Of a DNA stretch of 64,000 bases, positions 1 through 7,929 are shown piece by piece. The notes under the pieces are model-generated. The model saw nothing but the letters and a program-made list of their open reading frames with translations, was not told where the DNA came from and did no database searches. The position numbers and the translations under genes are program-made. Origin of the DNA: Aequorivita sp. CIP111184. Lineage in GTDB: Bacteria > Bacteroidota > Bacteroidia > Flavobacteriales > Flavobacteriaceae. Position 1 is the stretch's first letter; every line of letters starts with the position of its first letter. Location of the stretch: the NCBI RefSeq assembly GCF_900489465.1, contig NZ_UEFQ01000016.1:1-64000 (forward strand), given 5' to 3'.

Positions 1-411
1 GTGTGCATCGATTGCCCCATAAGGAGCAGTTGTTTGGGCAAAAGCGCACAGGAAAAGAAGTTCAGCGTTACCTATTACCGTGCAGAATATCAGCGCAACG
101 TTGCTCGGGTTAACAGCCCACAGGGCAAGTATATGAAGGGCAAACGGCAGAGCACGGTGGAACCGGTATTCGGGACACTTACCCAGTTTATGGGGCTTGG
201 CAAGGTAAACACCCTGGGGCTGGCACAGGCAAACAAATGTATGCATCTCTCGGCAATGGCCTACAACCTCAAAAAATACCTAAAGTTTATCCAAAAGCGC
301 ACAAAGAGCGGGGCGGAATACCTTATTTTGTTTTTTTCGTCCAAAACGTTGCTCCAGAATGTAGCATGGCTTTTTTTAAAAGCTCCAAATTTGACACATT
401 TTCAAGCCTGA
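1..411 (+). CDS. IS1182-like transposase, C-terminal part (cut by window edge)
   Basis: This is the C-terminal part of a DDE transposase; the gene begins left of the window. The segment opens with a Cys cluster (CIDCPIRSSC), as seen in IS1182-family transposases. It then has 'STVEPVFGTL', whose Glu matches the last catalytic acid of the DDE triad, and 'LSAMAYNLKKYLK', typical of the C-terminus. The last 35 or so residues (after KFIQKR) look unlike the family and may be read-through into flanking DNA. A palindromic GTTGTGCAAC at 471-480 could be part of the right IS end, but the left end is not visible. Base composition is richer in G+C than the chromosome. Assignment to a DDE transposase is firm; the IS family is likely. 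Confidence 0.8.
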   Translation: MCIDCPIRSSCLGKSAQEKKFSVTYYRAEYQRNVARVNSPQGKYMKGKRQSTVEPVFGTLTQFMGLGKVNTLGLAQANKCMHLSAMAYNLKKYLKFIQKRTKSGAEYLILFFSSKTLLQNVAWLFLKAPNLTHFQA

Positions 412-507
412 TCAAAAAAACAAAGCTGCTTAAAGAGGCTTATATGGGTTGGGTTTTTATAAATTATGGGGTTGTGCAACGGTTACCATTGTTGGCTGCA
501 GTTTTTG

Positions 508-1020
508 TTATTTTTTATTGTTTTCATCTTCATACATTTTGTCAATTTTTTCAATTAAATCATATGACAAATTATATGAAGGTTTGAAAATGCTCAGAAA
601 TTTTTTATGAGAAACCCCAAAATACATATTTTCATATGGGTCATAGAAATATTTATGAATTATTTCATTTCTTAGAGAGTTTAGTGAATTTAGCGTATCA
701 TATTCTTTTTTAGAAATTAAATGAATTACAAATAAAACATTACTTAAGTTTCTAAAGTCTAATCTTTCGTTAATATCCCAAATATTACTTAATTCAGATT
801 TTTGGTTTATAGAACTAAAAGCTAATAGTAGATTTCGCAATTGAGATTCGATAAAACCGTGTAAAACTCCCACAGCTTCATAATAATATTCGTTTTTGAA
901 TGCGTCAAATGCATGGTCAGGAGGAAAGTCCTTAAACCGCTTTATATATTTTTCCCATTCATTTGATTTTTGTTTTTCCACTTTTTTTTTAATTGCAGCC
1001 AACATGTGTATAAACACCAT
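508..1020 (-). CDS. HEPN-motif protein, possible RNase or toxin-like
   Basis: I do not recognise a named family for this 170-residue protein. It is mostly helical and contains 'LRNEIIHKYF', an R-x4-H motif that marks HEPN-fold proteins, many of which are RNases in toxin-antitoxin or defence systems. An acidic, lysine-rich tail ends the protein. The gene is strongly AT-rich, unlike its G+C-richer neighbours, and sits between a transposase remnant and an HTH gene, so it looks like accessory cargo. An inverted repeat straddles the start codon. No nucleotidyltransferase (MNT) antitoxin partner lies beside it. The HEPN reading rests on one motif plus predicted helices and is an inference. Confidence 0.6.
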   Translation of the reverse strand: MVFIHMLAAIKKKVEKQKSNEWEKYIKRFKDFPPDHAFDAFKNEYYYEAVGVLHGFIESQLRNLLLAFSSINQKSELSNIWDINERLDFRNLSNVLFVIHLISKKEYDTLNSLNSLRNEIIHKYFYDPYENMYFGVSHKKFLSIFKPSYNLSYDLIEKIDKMYEDENNKK

Positions 1021-1029
1021 ATAGTGTTT
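1012..1029 (-). promoter_or_regulatory. Inverted repeat over the HEPN gene start
   Basis: AAACAC (1012-1017) and GTGTTT (1024-1029) form a 6-bp inverted repeat around a 6-bp AT-rich centre that contains the start codon of the HEPN-motif gene. Its position would suit an autoregulatory operator or an RNA hairpin that hides the start. Short AT-rich repeats also occur by chance, so confidence is low. Confidence 0.3.
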
Positions 1030-1079
1030 ATTCCCATTATATGTTTATGTTATTTACTTTCAAATATACCACAAACCAT

Positions 1080-1436
1080 CTATTTCCCCACCACCGCCAT
1101 CAGTGTTTCCACCTTGGCGTGCAGCAGTTTATTTTCTTCTTCCAAAGCTAAAATGCGCTCCTTCAAGGGCAGTGTGGGATCTGGGGCGTTGGTGGTAAAA
1201 GTGGGCGGTAGCTGGGCGGCGAGGTCTTGTAAAAAATTGTGCTTCATCGCTATGGAGAGCTCCCAAATAACGCTTAGCTGCAAGCTTTGGTGGCTAAGCC
1301 ATCTGTGAAGGTTCTGTGGGCTTACATTTGCATTGCGGGCAAGGGCAGCTTTAGATATCCTGCGGGCTTTTATCCTGTCGCGCACTAATTGCCCTATGTG
1401 TGGGCAGGTAGTGGCTGGGTTTTCTTCGTTTTTCAT
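1080..1436 (-). CDS. Small helix-turn-helix protein with C-terminal coiled coil
   Basis: The 118-residue protein has an N-terminal XRE/Cro-like helix-turn-helix (about residues 15-60, with 'ISKAALARNANVSPQNLHRW'). A Pro-rich linker and a short leucine-rich coiled coil (about residues 90-115, 'LKERILALEEENKLLHAKVE') follow, so it probably binds DNA as a dimer. Similar small HTH proteins of unknown role are common on accessory DNA in Bacteroidota. Its coding sequence is visibly richer in G+C than the host average, which suggests transfer. Immediately upstream (1470-1700) lies an array of 21-bp repeats, the obvious candidate binding region for this protein. The partner 164-residue gene upstream has the same base composition and strand. 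Confidence 0.7.
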   Translation of the reverse strand: MKNEENPATTCPHIGQLVRDRIKARRISKAALARNANVSPQNLHRWLSHQSLQLSVIWELSIAMKHNFLQDLAAQLPPTFTTNAPDPTLPLKERILALEEENKLLHAKVETLMAVVGK

Positions 1437-1469
1437 TTTTCAAAAAATATTAAGTGCTGCTTACCATCA

Positions 1470-1700
1470 AAAATGAGTATTGAATTAACTGAAACAGTTA
1501 TAATTATAAATACAATAGTTATTTATATACTCAATACTGTGATTTTAATCCACTGAAATGAAGATGATTATACTCATTAGTAATAGTATTCATCATTAAA
1601 ATAGGTATGATTATAAATGAAATAGTTATTTCTACTATCAAAACAGTGATTGGTATAAACAAGACGGTGATTATTATACTCATTTTTGATGATAATCACC
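1470..1700. repeat. Iteron-like array, about ten degenerate 21-bp tandem repeats
   Basis: The AT-rich gap between the HTH gene and the 164-residue gene is a tandem array. Units begin at 1470, 1491, 1512, 1533, 1555, 1576, 1598, 1619, 1640, 1661 and 1682. Eight of the ten complete units are 21 bp, the units at 1533 and 1576 are 22 bp, and the last is partial. The consensus is roughly RAAATAGTKATTATTATA followed by MTC. A 21-bp period equals two helical turns, so equivalent bases face the same side of the DNA. That pattern fits cooperative binding by a protein, as in plasmid iterons or multi-site operators. The neighbouring HTH protein is the natural candidate. Confidence 0.7.
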
Positions 1701-1713
1701 CATCCGTTGGGTT

Positions 1714-1747
1714 CGAAAAAAACGGCTAACGAGAGCCGTTTTCTTTT
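1714..1747 (-). terminator. Rho-independent terminator after the 164-residue gene
   Basis: AACGGCT (1721-1727) pairs with AGCCGTT (1734-1740). On the minus strand the stem is followed by a T-run, and T-rich sequence flanks the other side too, so it may work both ways. It closes the transcription unit of the upstream minus-strand gene and separates it from the repeat array. Confidence 0.75.
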
Positions 1748-1761
1748 TTTAGGCGTACTGC

Positions 1762-2256
1762 CTAAACCCCAGCATCACTGGAGTCTTCCGGTCTGCCAAC
1801 GCTTGGCCTGTTAAACCGTTCGCGCATCAGCTCATAACCTGGTCGGGCTGCTTCTGCGCCTGCCTTACTCATGGCCTCATACATTGTATAAATGGCCAGC
1901 GAATAGGTATAGGCTTCGTGCGCCGCAATACGGGAAAGATCGTCCAGCTTGCGCTGTAGCGCGGCGGTACGTTCGGTTACCATCTTTAACTGTTCAAACA
2001 ACTGATAGTCATTTTGAAGTGTAGCAAGATCAAAACTTGCGGGTAAAACGCTGGCACCGCTGCCACCCATTACATCTAGCACTGTTTCTACAAACACACG
2101 GTTGTCCACATCCATACTGGTGTAACGGCGGCGCTGGTCATCATTCAGGACACCTGCCGGCAGGCTTGCCATAAAATCATTTACTGCCGCGAGAACAGTG
2201 TTTAGTACTTCTGGTTCCAAGACTTCATTGAGTCTATTTTCTGATAAATTGGCCAT
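1762..2256 (-). CDS. Unrecognised 164-residue helical protein
   Basis: I do not recognise this protein. It has no signal peptide or membrane segment, is Ala- and Leu-rich, and is probably all-helical, with a coiled-coil-like stretch around residues 85-115 ('FEQLKMVTERTAALQRKLDDL'). Codon use and base composition are clearly G+C-richer than the surrounding chromosome and match the small HTH gene downstream, so the two probably arrived together. A minus-strand TAnnTTTG box (TATATTTG, 2286-2293) lies 30 bp upstream of the ATG, and a strong terminator follows. Its place next to the 21-bp repeat array makes a role with the HTH protein possible but unproven. Confidence 0.65.
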   Translation of the reverse strand: MANLSENRLNEVLEPEVLNTVLAAVNDFMASLPAGVLNDDQRRRYTSMDVDNRVFVETVLDVMGGSGASVLPASFDLATLQNDYQLFEQLKMVTERTAALQRKLDDLSRIAAHEAYTYSLAIYTMYEAMSKAGAEAARPGYELMRERFNRPSVGRPEDSSDAGV

Positions 2257-2364
2257 AATACATTTGTTTTAAAGGTTAATACCTTCAAATATAAGTGGTG
2301 TAATTCAGAGTTTTTTACGGTTTTCCGTAAAGGAGGAAATTTTTTTAGTAGTTGGAAAAGTGGG

Positions 2365-2850
2365 TTAGCCGGGAATGCTATAAAGTTTTATTGCTTGTTT
2401 TAAAGCTGTAGATTCCTGTAGTTCAAAAAAATAATCAAGCTGCCACTGCTGCGTTTTTTCAGCTTGTTTGCTGGTTGGGGTATCCCAAACAGGGTAAACG
2501 CGGAAACCTCTTTTGCCGTCCTTTTTTTGGGTGGAAACAATTCCTTTAGCTATTAAAATTGATTTTGGGAAAACAAATTGCCCCTGGCGGTTTTCCTTCT
2601 TTACGTTAATAGTGTAAAAATAAAAGTTGTCTGCTTCAGAAAATGGCTCTGTGATTCCTTGTGTGTTTCGTTTCCAAAAGGTGACGAACTGCCCCATTTT
2701 CTTTGGGGTTATTTTTGCAGTTCTGCTTATAGCAAGACGCCCATCAATGTTAAATTGACAGGCGTTGTATTCTTTGCTTTCGGGTTCGGTTATGAAGTTA
2801 GAAATGTTTAGGCCGCAGTTGCGGTACATTTCTGTATTGATTTCATTCAT
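2365..2850 (-). CDS. mepB: MepB family protein
   Basis: The 161-residue protein matches the MepB family (named from the staphylococcal mepRAB operon; biochemical function unknown). Family hallmarks visible here include 'ESKEYNACQFNIDGR', 'RTAKITPKKMGQFVTFWKR', 'FSEADNFYFY', 'GQFVFPKSIL' and the C-terminal 'KRGFRVYPVWD'. Length is close to the usual 150-170 residues and no signal peptide is seen. No MepR regulator or MepA efflux pump lies beside it, so it stands alone. A small hairpin (TTTACGG/CCGTAAA, 2314-2331) lies just beyond its stop but has no T-run on the right side for a clear terminator. Confidence 0.85.
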   Translation of the reverse strand: MNEINTEMYRNCGLNISNFITEPESKEYNACQFNIDGRLAISRTAKITPKKMGQFVTFWKRNTQGITEPFSEADNFYFYTINVKKENRQGQFVFPKSILIAKGIVSTQKKDGKRGFRVYPVWDTPTSKQAEKTQQWQLDYFFELQESTALKQAIKLYSIPG

Positions 2851-2887
2851 TACCTTAAAGTGACTGTTTTATATTTCACTATTACTA

Positions 2888-3280
2888 TTAAATTGGCTTA
2901 TTCACCTCAAACTTCAACCCACTTTCACTGTCGGTGAAAAAGATTTTATCGCCGCTTTTGGAAATTTTAAACGTCATTTTGGTACGGGTAGTGTTGATGG
3001 TTTGGGTGCTAGCGTTAAAGCTCCACGTTGCGTTTTTATTTGATGTGGTGTTGTAAACATAAGCGGTGCCATTTTCCTGTTTTTCTTTTACTTCAAAACT
3101 ATTGTCAGCATACAAATTAATAACAGCATTGGTCATTGCCGCTGCCATTTTCGGGTTGCTGTTACTATTTTCAACATTTACAACAAGCCATGTGCCGGTA
3201 ACATCTTTTTGTGTTAGCGATTGGCTTTGTGCTGTTGCTGCAATAATAACGAAGGCGAAGAGAGCGATTAAATTTTTCAT
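2888..3280 (-). CDS. Secreted lipocalin-like protein
   Basis: The 130-residue product has a clear signal peptide (MKNLIALFAFVIIAATAQSQ, cleavage after about residue 20). A small beta-rich domain follows with 'VTGTWLVVN' near its N-terminus and regularly spaced strands, the pattern of Bacteroidota lipocalin-like (DUF4923/DUF5004-type) proteins. It is probably periplasmic or outer-membrane associated; the ligand is unknown. It stands as a single gene with no obvious partner. The N-terminal GTW motif is the main evidence, so the fold is likely but the subfamily is not. Confidence 0.7.
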   Translation of the reverse strand: MKNLIALFAFVIIAATAQSQSLTQKDVTGTWLVVNVENSNSNPKMAAAMTNAVINLYADNSFEVKEKQENGTAYVYNTTSNKNATWSFNASTQTINTTRTKMTFKISKSGDKIFFTDSESGLKFEVNKPI

Positions 3281-3461
3281 CGGTATATTTATTAAGTAAT
3301 TGATTTATTGTTTTTAAACTTTTGTGAAAGATAGCAAATTTTATGCTTTTTTGAATCACGATGAAGTTTAAGAACAAAAGTTATTGACGATAAGAGAATA
3401 GCTACTTAGGAAAAGCGAAGAGGGAATAAAAAGCGATGCGGTTTATTTTTTGTATTCGAAA

Positions 3462-3492
3462 TAAAAAAATCTCCTTTTTACAGGAGGTTTTT
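3462..3492 (-). terminator. Terminator of the T9SS propeller gene
   Basis: CTCC (3471-3474) and GGAG (3483-3486), extended by A/T pairs on both sides, form a hairpin. On the minus strand it is followed by a T-run. It lies 27 bp beyond the stop of the 529-residue T9SS protein. Confidence 0.75.
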
Positions 3493-3518
3493 TAGGTGAC
3501 TATTTGAAAACATAAAAA

Positions 3519-5108
3519 TTACAGTTTCATTATTTTTAGAGTTGCTTGTTTTCCTTCGAGGGTTTTTACGTTTGCTAGATATATTCCAGCTGCACCGTTT
3601 ATTTCTACATTAATGGTTTGGAAGTTTTTGTAGTTTGAAGTAGAAACAGCTTGCCCTAGCATATTGAAAATGGTAACACTGGTTTCTGAAAAACTTTCAC
3701 CTAAATCTATAGTGAACGCACCATTTGTAGGGTTGGGAAATGCACTGAGGCTAGATTCGAAAGTATTTTGTGAAACTCCAAGAATTGCTGGAGTGGTTTT
3801 AAACATCCAATAATCATCCAGACCTCTATTGTTTTCGGCTTTATCACCAGAGATATTTGAGTCTGATGAACAGAATATAATAAAATTGCCATCAGCCGTT
3901 GGTAGGAGGTATGGACCACTTTCATCTGCGGAACCTCCTATTGAATTTTGGGAAATTATACTTCCCGAAGTATTCAGTTTTACCAACCAATAATCATAAC
4001 CGCCGTTGCTGTTTTCGGTCTTATCGCCAGAAATATTGCTATTGCTGTATCCCGAAATCATATAGGTATTATCTGCAAGTTGTTTCAAGTCTCGCAAATA
4101 ATCTATACCACTACCGCCAATGGTGTTTTGCCAAACCAAGTTGCCGCTGCCGTCCAATTTCAATATCCAGTAATCATAATCGCCTTGGGAGTTTTCTGTC
4201 TTTTCACCAGAAATGTTGGACTTTGAATAACCGCCCACTAGGTAGCCTCCATCTGTTGTTTGAATCATATTTCTGAAGGAGTCATTGTCATTTCCTCCAA
4301 TTGTGTTTTGCCATTGAATGGTGCCATCGGGATTCAGTTTAACTATCCAGTAATCGCTTCCTCCTTGATTTGCTTCGGTTTTATCACCAGAAATACCAGA
4401 AGTAGAAAAACCGCCAATTATAAATCCGCTGTCAGAAGTTTGGAAAGCCGCCTGAGGCCGATCAATTAAACTACCGCCAATTGCGTTTTGCCAAATGATG
4501 GCACCGTTGCTGTCCAATTTTAAAGCCCAATAATCGCGCTGGCCGTTGCTAGGTTCGGTTTTGTCGCCAGAAATGTCAGAATCAGAATAGCCGCCCACAA
4601 AGTAACCACCATCTGCAGTTTCAACCACATAAGTGTCAAATTCGGGTTGGGCGCCGCCGTAAGTTTTTTGCCAAACGATAGCTCCTGAACTATTTAATTT
4701 TATAATCCAGTAATCCAAACCACCGCGGGAATTCTCTGTTTTGTCTCCAGAAATATTCGAGTCCGAACCAGCGCCTAAAATATAACCGCCGTCTGAAGTT
4801 TGTTTTAATGAGATGAGAAAATCATCGCCACTTCCGCCAATTGTATTTTGCCACATAATGGTTCCAGAGCCGTCAGTCTTTACAATCCAGATGTCAGTTC
4901 CTCCGTTGCTGTTTTCGGTTTTTTCTCCTGAAATATTACTAGTGGAATAGCCTCCCATTATAAAACCTCCATCGGAAGTTGTTTCAAAAGCAGTTGAAAA
5001 ATCAGTACCGCTACCACCGATGGTTTTTTGCCAAATAATGGCTGGATCTTGTGAAAAGGCATTAAAAATGCCCAATATTAATACGAATAGGGTAATTGGT
5101 GTTTTCAT
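3519..5108 (-). CDS. T9SS-sorted protein with seven propeller-like repeats
   Basis: The 529-residue secreted protein has a signal peptide (MKTPITLFVLILGIFNAFSQ) and then seven tandem repeats of about 58 residues. Each carries the pattern W/I-Q-x-T-IGG...TSDGGY..GGYS.S.ISG.KTE..GG.DYW..K. Seven such repeats suggest one seven-bladed beta-propeller. The last 80 or so residues are a T9SS type A sorting domain (FPNPTNGAFTIDLGE ... GIYLANVKT ... LKIMKL), so the protein is exported across the outer membrane and probably surface-anchored. It has an ECF-like promoter shared with the neighbouring sigma factor and two further T9SS genes, and a leader motif shared with those T9SS genes. The ligand is unknown. 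Confidence 0.88.
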   Translation of the reverse strand: MKTPITLFVLILGIFNAFSQDPAIIWQKTIGGSGTDFSTAFETTSDGGFIMGGYSTSNISGEKTENSNGGTDIWIVKTDGSGTIMWQNTIGGSGDDFLISLKQTSDGGYILGAGSDSNISGDKTENSRGGLDYWIIKLNSSGAIVWQKTYGGAQPEFDTYVVETADGGYFVGGYSDSDISGDKTEPSNGQRDYWALKLDSNGAIIWQNAIGGSLIDRPQAAFQTSDSGFIIGGFSTSGISGDKTEANQGGSDYWIVKLNPDGTIQWQNTIGGNDNDSFRNMIQTTDGGYLVGGYSKSNISGEKTENSQGDYDYWILKLDGSGNLVWQNTIGGSGIDYLRDLKQLADNTYMISGYSNSNISGDKTENSNGGYDYWLVKLNTSGSIISQNSIGGSADESGPYLLPTADGNFIIFCSSDSNISGDKAENNRGLDDYWMFKTTPAILGVSQNTFESSLSAFPNPTNGAFTIDLGESFSETSVTIFNMLGQAVSTSNYKNFQTINVEINGAAGIYLANVKTLEGKQATLKIMKL

Positions 5109-5135
5109 AATATGGTTGTTTAAGGATTATATAAG

Positions 5136-5165
5136 TACATCGTGATGGATTGTGGAATGTCATCA
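5136..5165 (-). promoter_or_regulatory. ECF-type promoter P1 (T9SS propeller gene)
   Basis: On the minus strand TGATGAC (5165-5159) is separated by 16 bp from CGATGTA (5142-5136), 28 bp upstream of the ATG. The same elements with 15-16 bp spacing occur at 7752-7779, 12817-12844 and 15443-15471. The -35/-10 layout and the CG-T core resemble promoters used by ECF sigma factors rather than the usual TAnnTTTG promoter. Confidence 0.65.
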
Positions 5166-5211
5166 CTTTTTTTTGTGAAAAGTGAAAAGCTAAAAAGGAT
5201 TTGTTTTTTAT

Positions 5212-5244
5212 AAAAAAAAATGCCTCCATATTTCAGGAGGCATT
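5212..5244 (-). terminator. Terminator of T9SS beta-helix gene 1
   Basis: AATGCCTCC (5219-5227) pairs with GGAGGCATT (5236-5244), followed on the minus strand by a T-run. A near-copy of this hairpin ends the paralogous gene at 12922-12945, showing that the duplicated unit includes its terminator. Confidence 0.9.
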
Positions 5245-5279
5245 CCGGTTGTTGTTCAACCTCACAAGCTATTGAATGA

Positions 5280-7709
5280 TCATTGTTTTATAATCCTTAA
5301 AGTGTTTGATCCTTCTTTAGCAGTACTCACTTTCACAAAATAAATTCCCGCGGAAGCATTTATTTCCTTTTCAATAATTTTTGCCGAAGCGTATTTTTCC
5401 GAAGAGATAATTTGTCCCAGCATATTATAAATCTGTAGCGTTACATCATTATATTCCCTGCCCAAATCAATCGTGAATTGACCGTTTGATGGGTTTGGAT
5501 AAATTGAAAGATTGCTCAAGGTATTTTCTTCTGTTCCCAAAACGATGTTGCTTACTTTAAGGGTGACGTTATCAGGATTGCAGATTACATCAAACGTATA
5601 TCTGGTGCCATCATTATTAGCAGAAACCGTTGCGGGTAGGTTGCAACTGGTTATACTGTTTGCGGTAACTACTACAAATTCATCGTCCAAATTAATTTCG
5701 TTGTATACAGCTACCACTATATTACCATCCATAATTGCGTTGCCCTGTACGGCCAGCAGATCATACTCAGATCCTTGGGTAGTGCCATAAATTTCTATTT
5801 GAAGTTCGGAAGTTGAAGATGATTTAAAATCACTTATTACCGTAAGAGTTCCGGGATAACCGCCTGGAGAGAAAATACCGTTGTTGGTAAAGTTGGCTGC
5901 GGCAGGTACATCTATTGTTGCGGTACCCATAACCTTTCCGCCAGTCATATTTGTAAAGTTCCTTCCATCCATAAACTCCAATTCTCCAGACATAACATCA
6001 ATAATTCCCGAATTATTCGTATTCACGTTTATATAAGCAACACCCGTTCCGCTGGTTTTTTCGATAAGCCCCGCATTGTTTATGACTCCATTTTGGTCAG
6101 ACCCAATAGAGGCTTCTATTTGAAAATCAATGACGCCAGAGACCTTGTTGTAAAGGACTGAATCATTAGAAACAAACAAAGTAAATCCAGTGGTAATATT
6201 GATAGTGCCCTGATTTGCCAATGATGTAGTTCCTTCCATATATCTATTGGCATTTGAGGAAAAATTAAAAATACCATTGTTTGTTAGCACGCCGTTCCCT
6301 ACTAAATGTCCGTTATCCCAACTAAAACCATTGCCATTAAAATTCAATGTTGCCGCATCTGCTACGGTAATATAATTACCGTAACTTCCGCATTTCATTT
6401 CACCATCCAGTTGACCTGTTAGAGTGCCGCTCATATTAATATTGCCTGCAGAAACCCTCAATTCACTTCCAGAATTCACATTATATATTCCGCCATCCAA
6501 TGTTTTTTCCTGATAGCTAAGATCCAACATTCCGGTTTCCACACTTATAGTTCCAGTATTTATCATTGCAGCAGATATGGATGATATAGTTCCCACGGTT
6601 TTTTTAATCAGCCCGGCATTGTTGAAAATATGAGTACCACTACCTCCATAGTCAATAATAGCATCCGATTGAAAATCTATAACTCCTGAAGGAGCGTTGT
6701 AAAAGATGGAATTATCTTGAGTGCGCACATCGCAACCAACTACAAAATTGATAATCCCCAGATTATTCAATGTAGTAGCTCCGTCAATATATCTATTGGC
6801 ATTTGATGAAAAATTAAAAATACCATTGTTCGTTAGAACTCCGTCCCCTACCAAATGACCAGTATCCCATTTAAAACCACTTCCGCTAAAATCCACAGTC
6901 GCCGCATTAGTTACTGTAATATTACCACCATAACTTCCGCATTTCAATTCGCCATCTAGTTGTCCTGTAAGGGTGCCACTCATATTAATATTGCCTGCTG
7001 AAATACTCAATAAATTGCCAGAGGTCACATTATATATTCCTCCGTCCAATGTTTTCTGCTCTATGCCCAGGTTTAGCGTACCACTTTCTGCACTTATGGT
7101 ACCTGTATTTATCATTTTTATGTCTATGGTTGAGTAAGTTCCGCCAGTTTTTTTAATTAGTCCTGCATTGTTTAACATACGGCTCGCTGAGCCGCCTGCA
7201 ATTATATTGGCGTCCGATTGAAAATCGATAATACCAGAAACTGTATTATTAATAACAGCATCTTCCGTAAGCCACAAATAGAATCCATCTGGGAAATTTA
7301 TAGTTCCGGCATTTGTAAATATAAAAGACTCTTGCATATATTTATTTGAATTGCCTTGAACAGTAAAGCTTCCATTATTGTTCAAGATTCCCATGCCCTG
7401 TAAGTAGCCACCCGACCAAGTAAACGAGGAATTTGCCGCAATGGATGAGGCATTTGTAAAATATACTGTATTTGTCATGTTAACCTGGGAATTGCCCTGA
7501 ATGTCAAAGGATTTTACGTTCGCGCCATCCATATATAGATTACTTCCCGTTGGAATGATAACGTCATTACCTGATCCAGGAACTCCAGCAGGGTTCCAGT
7601 TAGCGGCAGTGCTAAAATAGCCACCCGACGGCCCAATCCAAGTTTTGGTCTGTGCTGAAATGGTTAAGCAAAAAATGCTTAAAATCGAAAAAAATAAAAA
7701 TCGTTTCAT
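5280..7709 (-). CDS. T9SS-sorted beta-helix-like surface protein (paralog 1)
   Basis: The 809-residue protein has a signal peptide ending near 'LTISAQ' and then 'TKTWIGPSGGYFSTAANWNPAG', a common opening of secreted flavobacterial repeat proteins. About three repeats of some 190 residues follow, rich in Asn/Gly/Thr and short turns ('NNGIFNFSSNANRY', 'NMSGTLTGQLDGE', 'NNAGLIKKT'). This is the style of right-handed beta-helix adhesins. The final 85 residues are a T9SS type A sorting domain ('IYPNPSNGQFTIDLG ... GIYFVKVSTAKEGSNTLRIIKQ'). It lies directly after the TPR-CHAT gene on the same strand and has the ECF-like promoter P2. An intact homologue-length copy, it shows what the broken gene at 12981-15416 should look like. 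Its ligand is unknown. Confidence 0.87.
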   Translation of the reverse strand: MKRFLFFSILSIFCLTISAQTKTWIGPSGGYFSTAANWNPAGVPGSGNDVIIPTGSNLYMDGANVKSFDIQGNSQVNMTNTVYFTNASSIAANSSFTWSGGYLQGMGILNNNGSFTVQGNSNKYMQESFIFTNAGTINFPDGFYLWLTEDAVINNTVSGIIDFQSDANIIAGGSASRMLNNAGLIKKTGGTYSTIDIKMINTGTISAESGTLNLGIEQKTLDGGIYNVTSGNLLSISAGNINMSGTLTGQLDGELKCGSYGGNITVTNAATVDFSGSGFKWDTGHLVGDGVLTNNGIFNFSSNANRYIDGATTLNNLGIINFVVGCDVRTQDNSIFYNAPSGVIDFQSDAIIDYGGSGTHIFNNAGLIKKTVGTISSISAAMINTGTISVETGMLDLSYQEKTLDGGIYNVNSGSELRVSAGNINMSGTLTGQLDGEMKCGSYGNYITVADAATLNFNGNGFSWDNGHLVGNGVLTNNGIFNFSSNANRYMEGTTSLANQGTINITTGFTLFVSNDSVLYNKVSGVIDFQIEASIGSDQNGVINNAGLIEKTSGTGVAYINVNTNNSGIIDVMSGELEFMDGRNFTNMTGGKVMGTATIDVPAAANFTNNGIFSPGGYPGTLTVISDFKSSSTSELQIEIYGTTQGSEYDLLAVQGNAIMDGNIVVAVYNEINLDDEFVVVTANSITSCNLPATVSANNDGTRYTFDVICNPDNVTLKVSNIVLGTEENTLSNLSIYPNPSNGQFTIDLGREYNDVTLQIYNMLGQIISSEKYASAKIIEKEINASAGIYFVKVSTAKEGSNTLRIIKQ
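5553..5744. repeat. Near-identical 192-bp segment, copy 1 (partner 13254-13445)
   Basis: This stretch, inside the C-terminal part of the T9SS gene, matches 13254-13445 with a single visible mismatch even at synonymous positions, whereas the rest of the two genes has diverged strongly. That contrast points to a recent gene conversion between the paralogs. Confidence 0.85.
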
Positions 7710-7751
7710 AATAGTTAGTTTTAGGATTATTGATAATTTGTTTATACTGGC

Positions 7752-7779
7752 TTAACGGCGTAATTGAAAAAGGTCATCA
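7752..7779 (-). promoter_or_regulatory. ECF-type promoter P2 (T9SS beta-helix gene 1)
   Basis: On the minus strand TGATGAC (7779-7773) is followed after 15 bp by CGTTAA (7757-7752). The sequence around it, including CATCTTTT upstream and CCTTTTTCAA in the spacer, closely matches the promoter region of the sigma gene at 12817-12844. The -10 element lies 43 bp from the ATG. Confidence 0.65.
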
Positions 7780-7929
7780 CTGTTTTTAGAGAAAAGATGA
7801 AAGAATAAAGAAAAAAGAGGAATGCTGAATGCTAGAACTTTGAAAATGAATATTATAAAATAAATGTAGAAAGCTAGTAGCTCCAGAATAGGCCGAAGAA
7901 TTTTGAAAACTAAAATAGAATGTTGGCTT

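Noticed and set aside
471-480. GTTGTGCAAC as the right end of the IS element
   Set aside because: Plausible, but without the left end in the window the inverted repeat cannot be confirmed.
508-1436. Toxin-antitoxin pair of the HEPN protein with the HTH gene
   Set aside because: The genes differ strongly in base composition and are 59 bp apart in an order that does not fit known HEPN/MNT pairs; no MNT motif is present.
1470-1700. Possible CRISPR array
   Set aside because: The 21-bp units are contiguous and degenerate, with no unique spacers and no cas genes.
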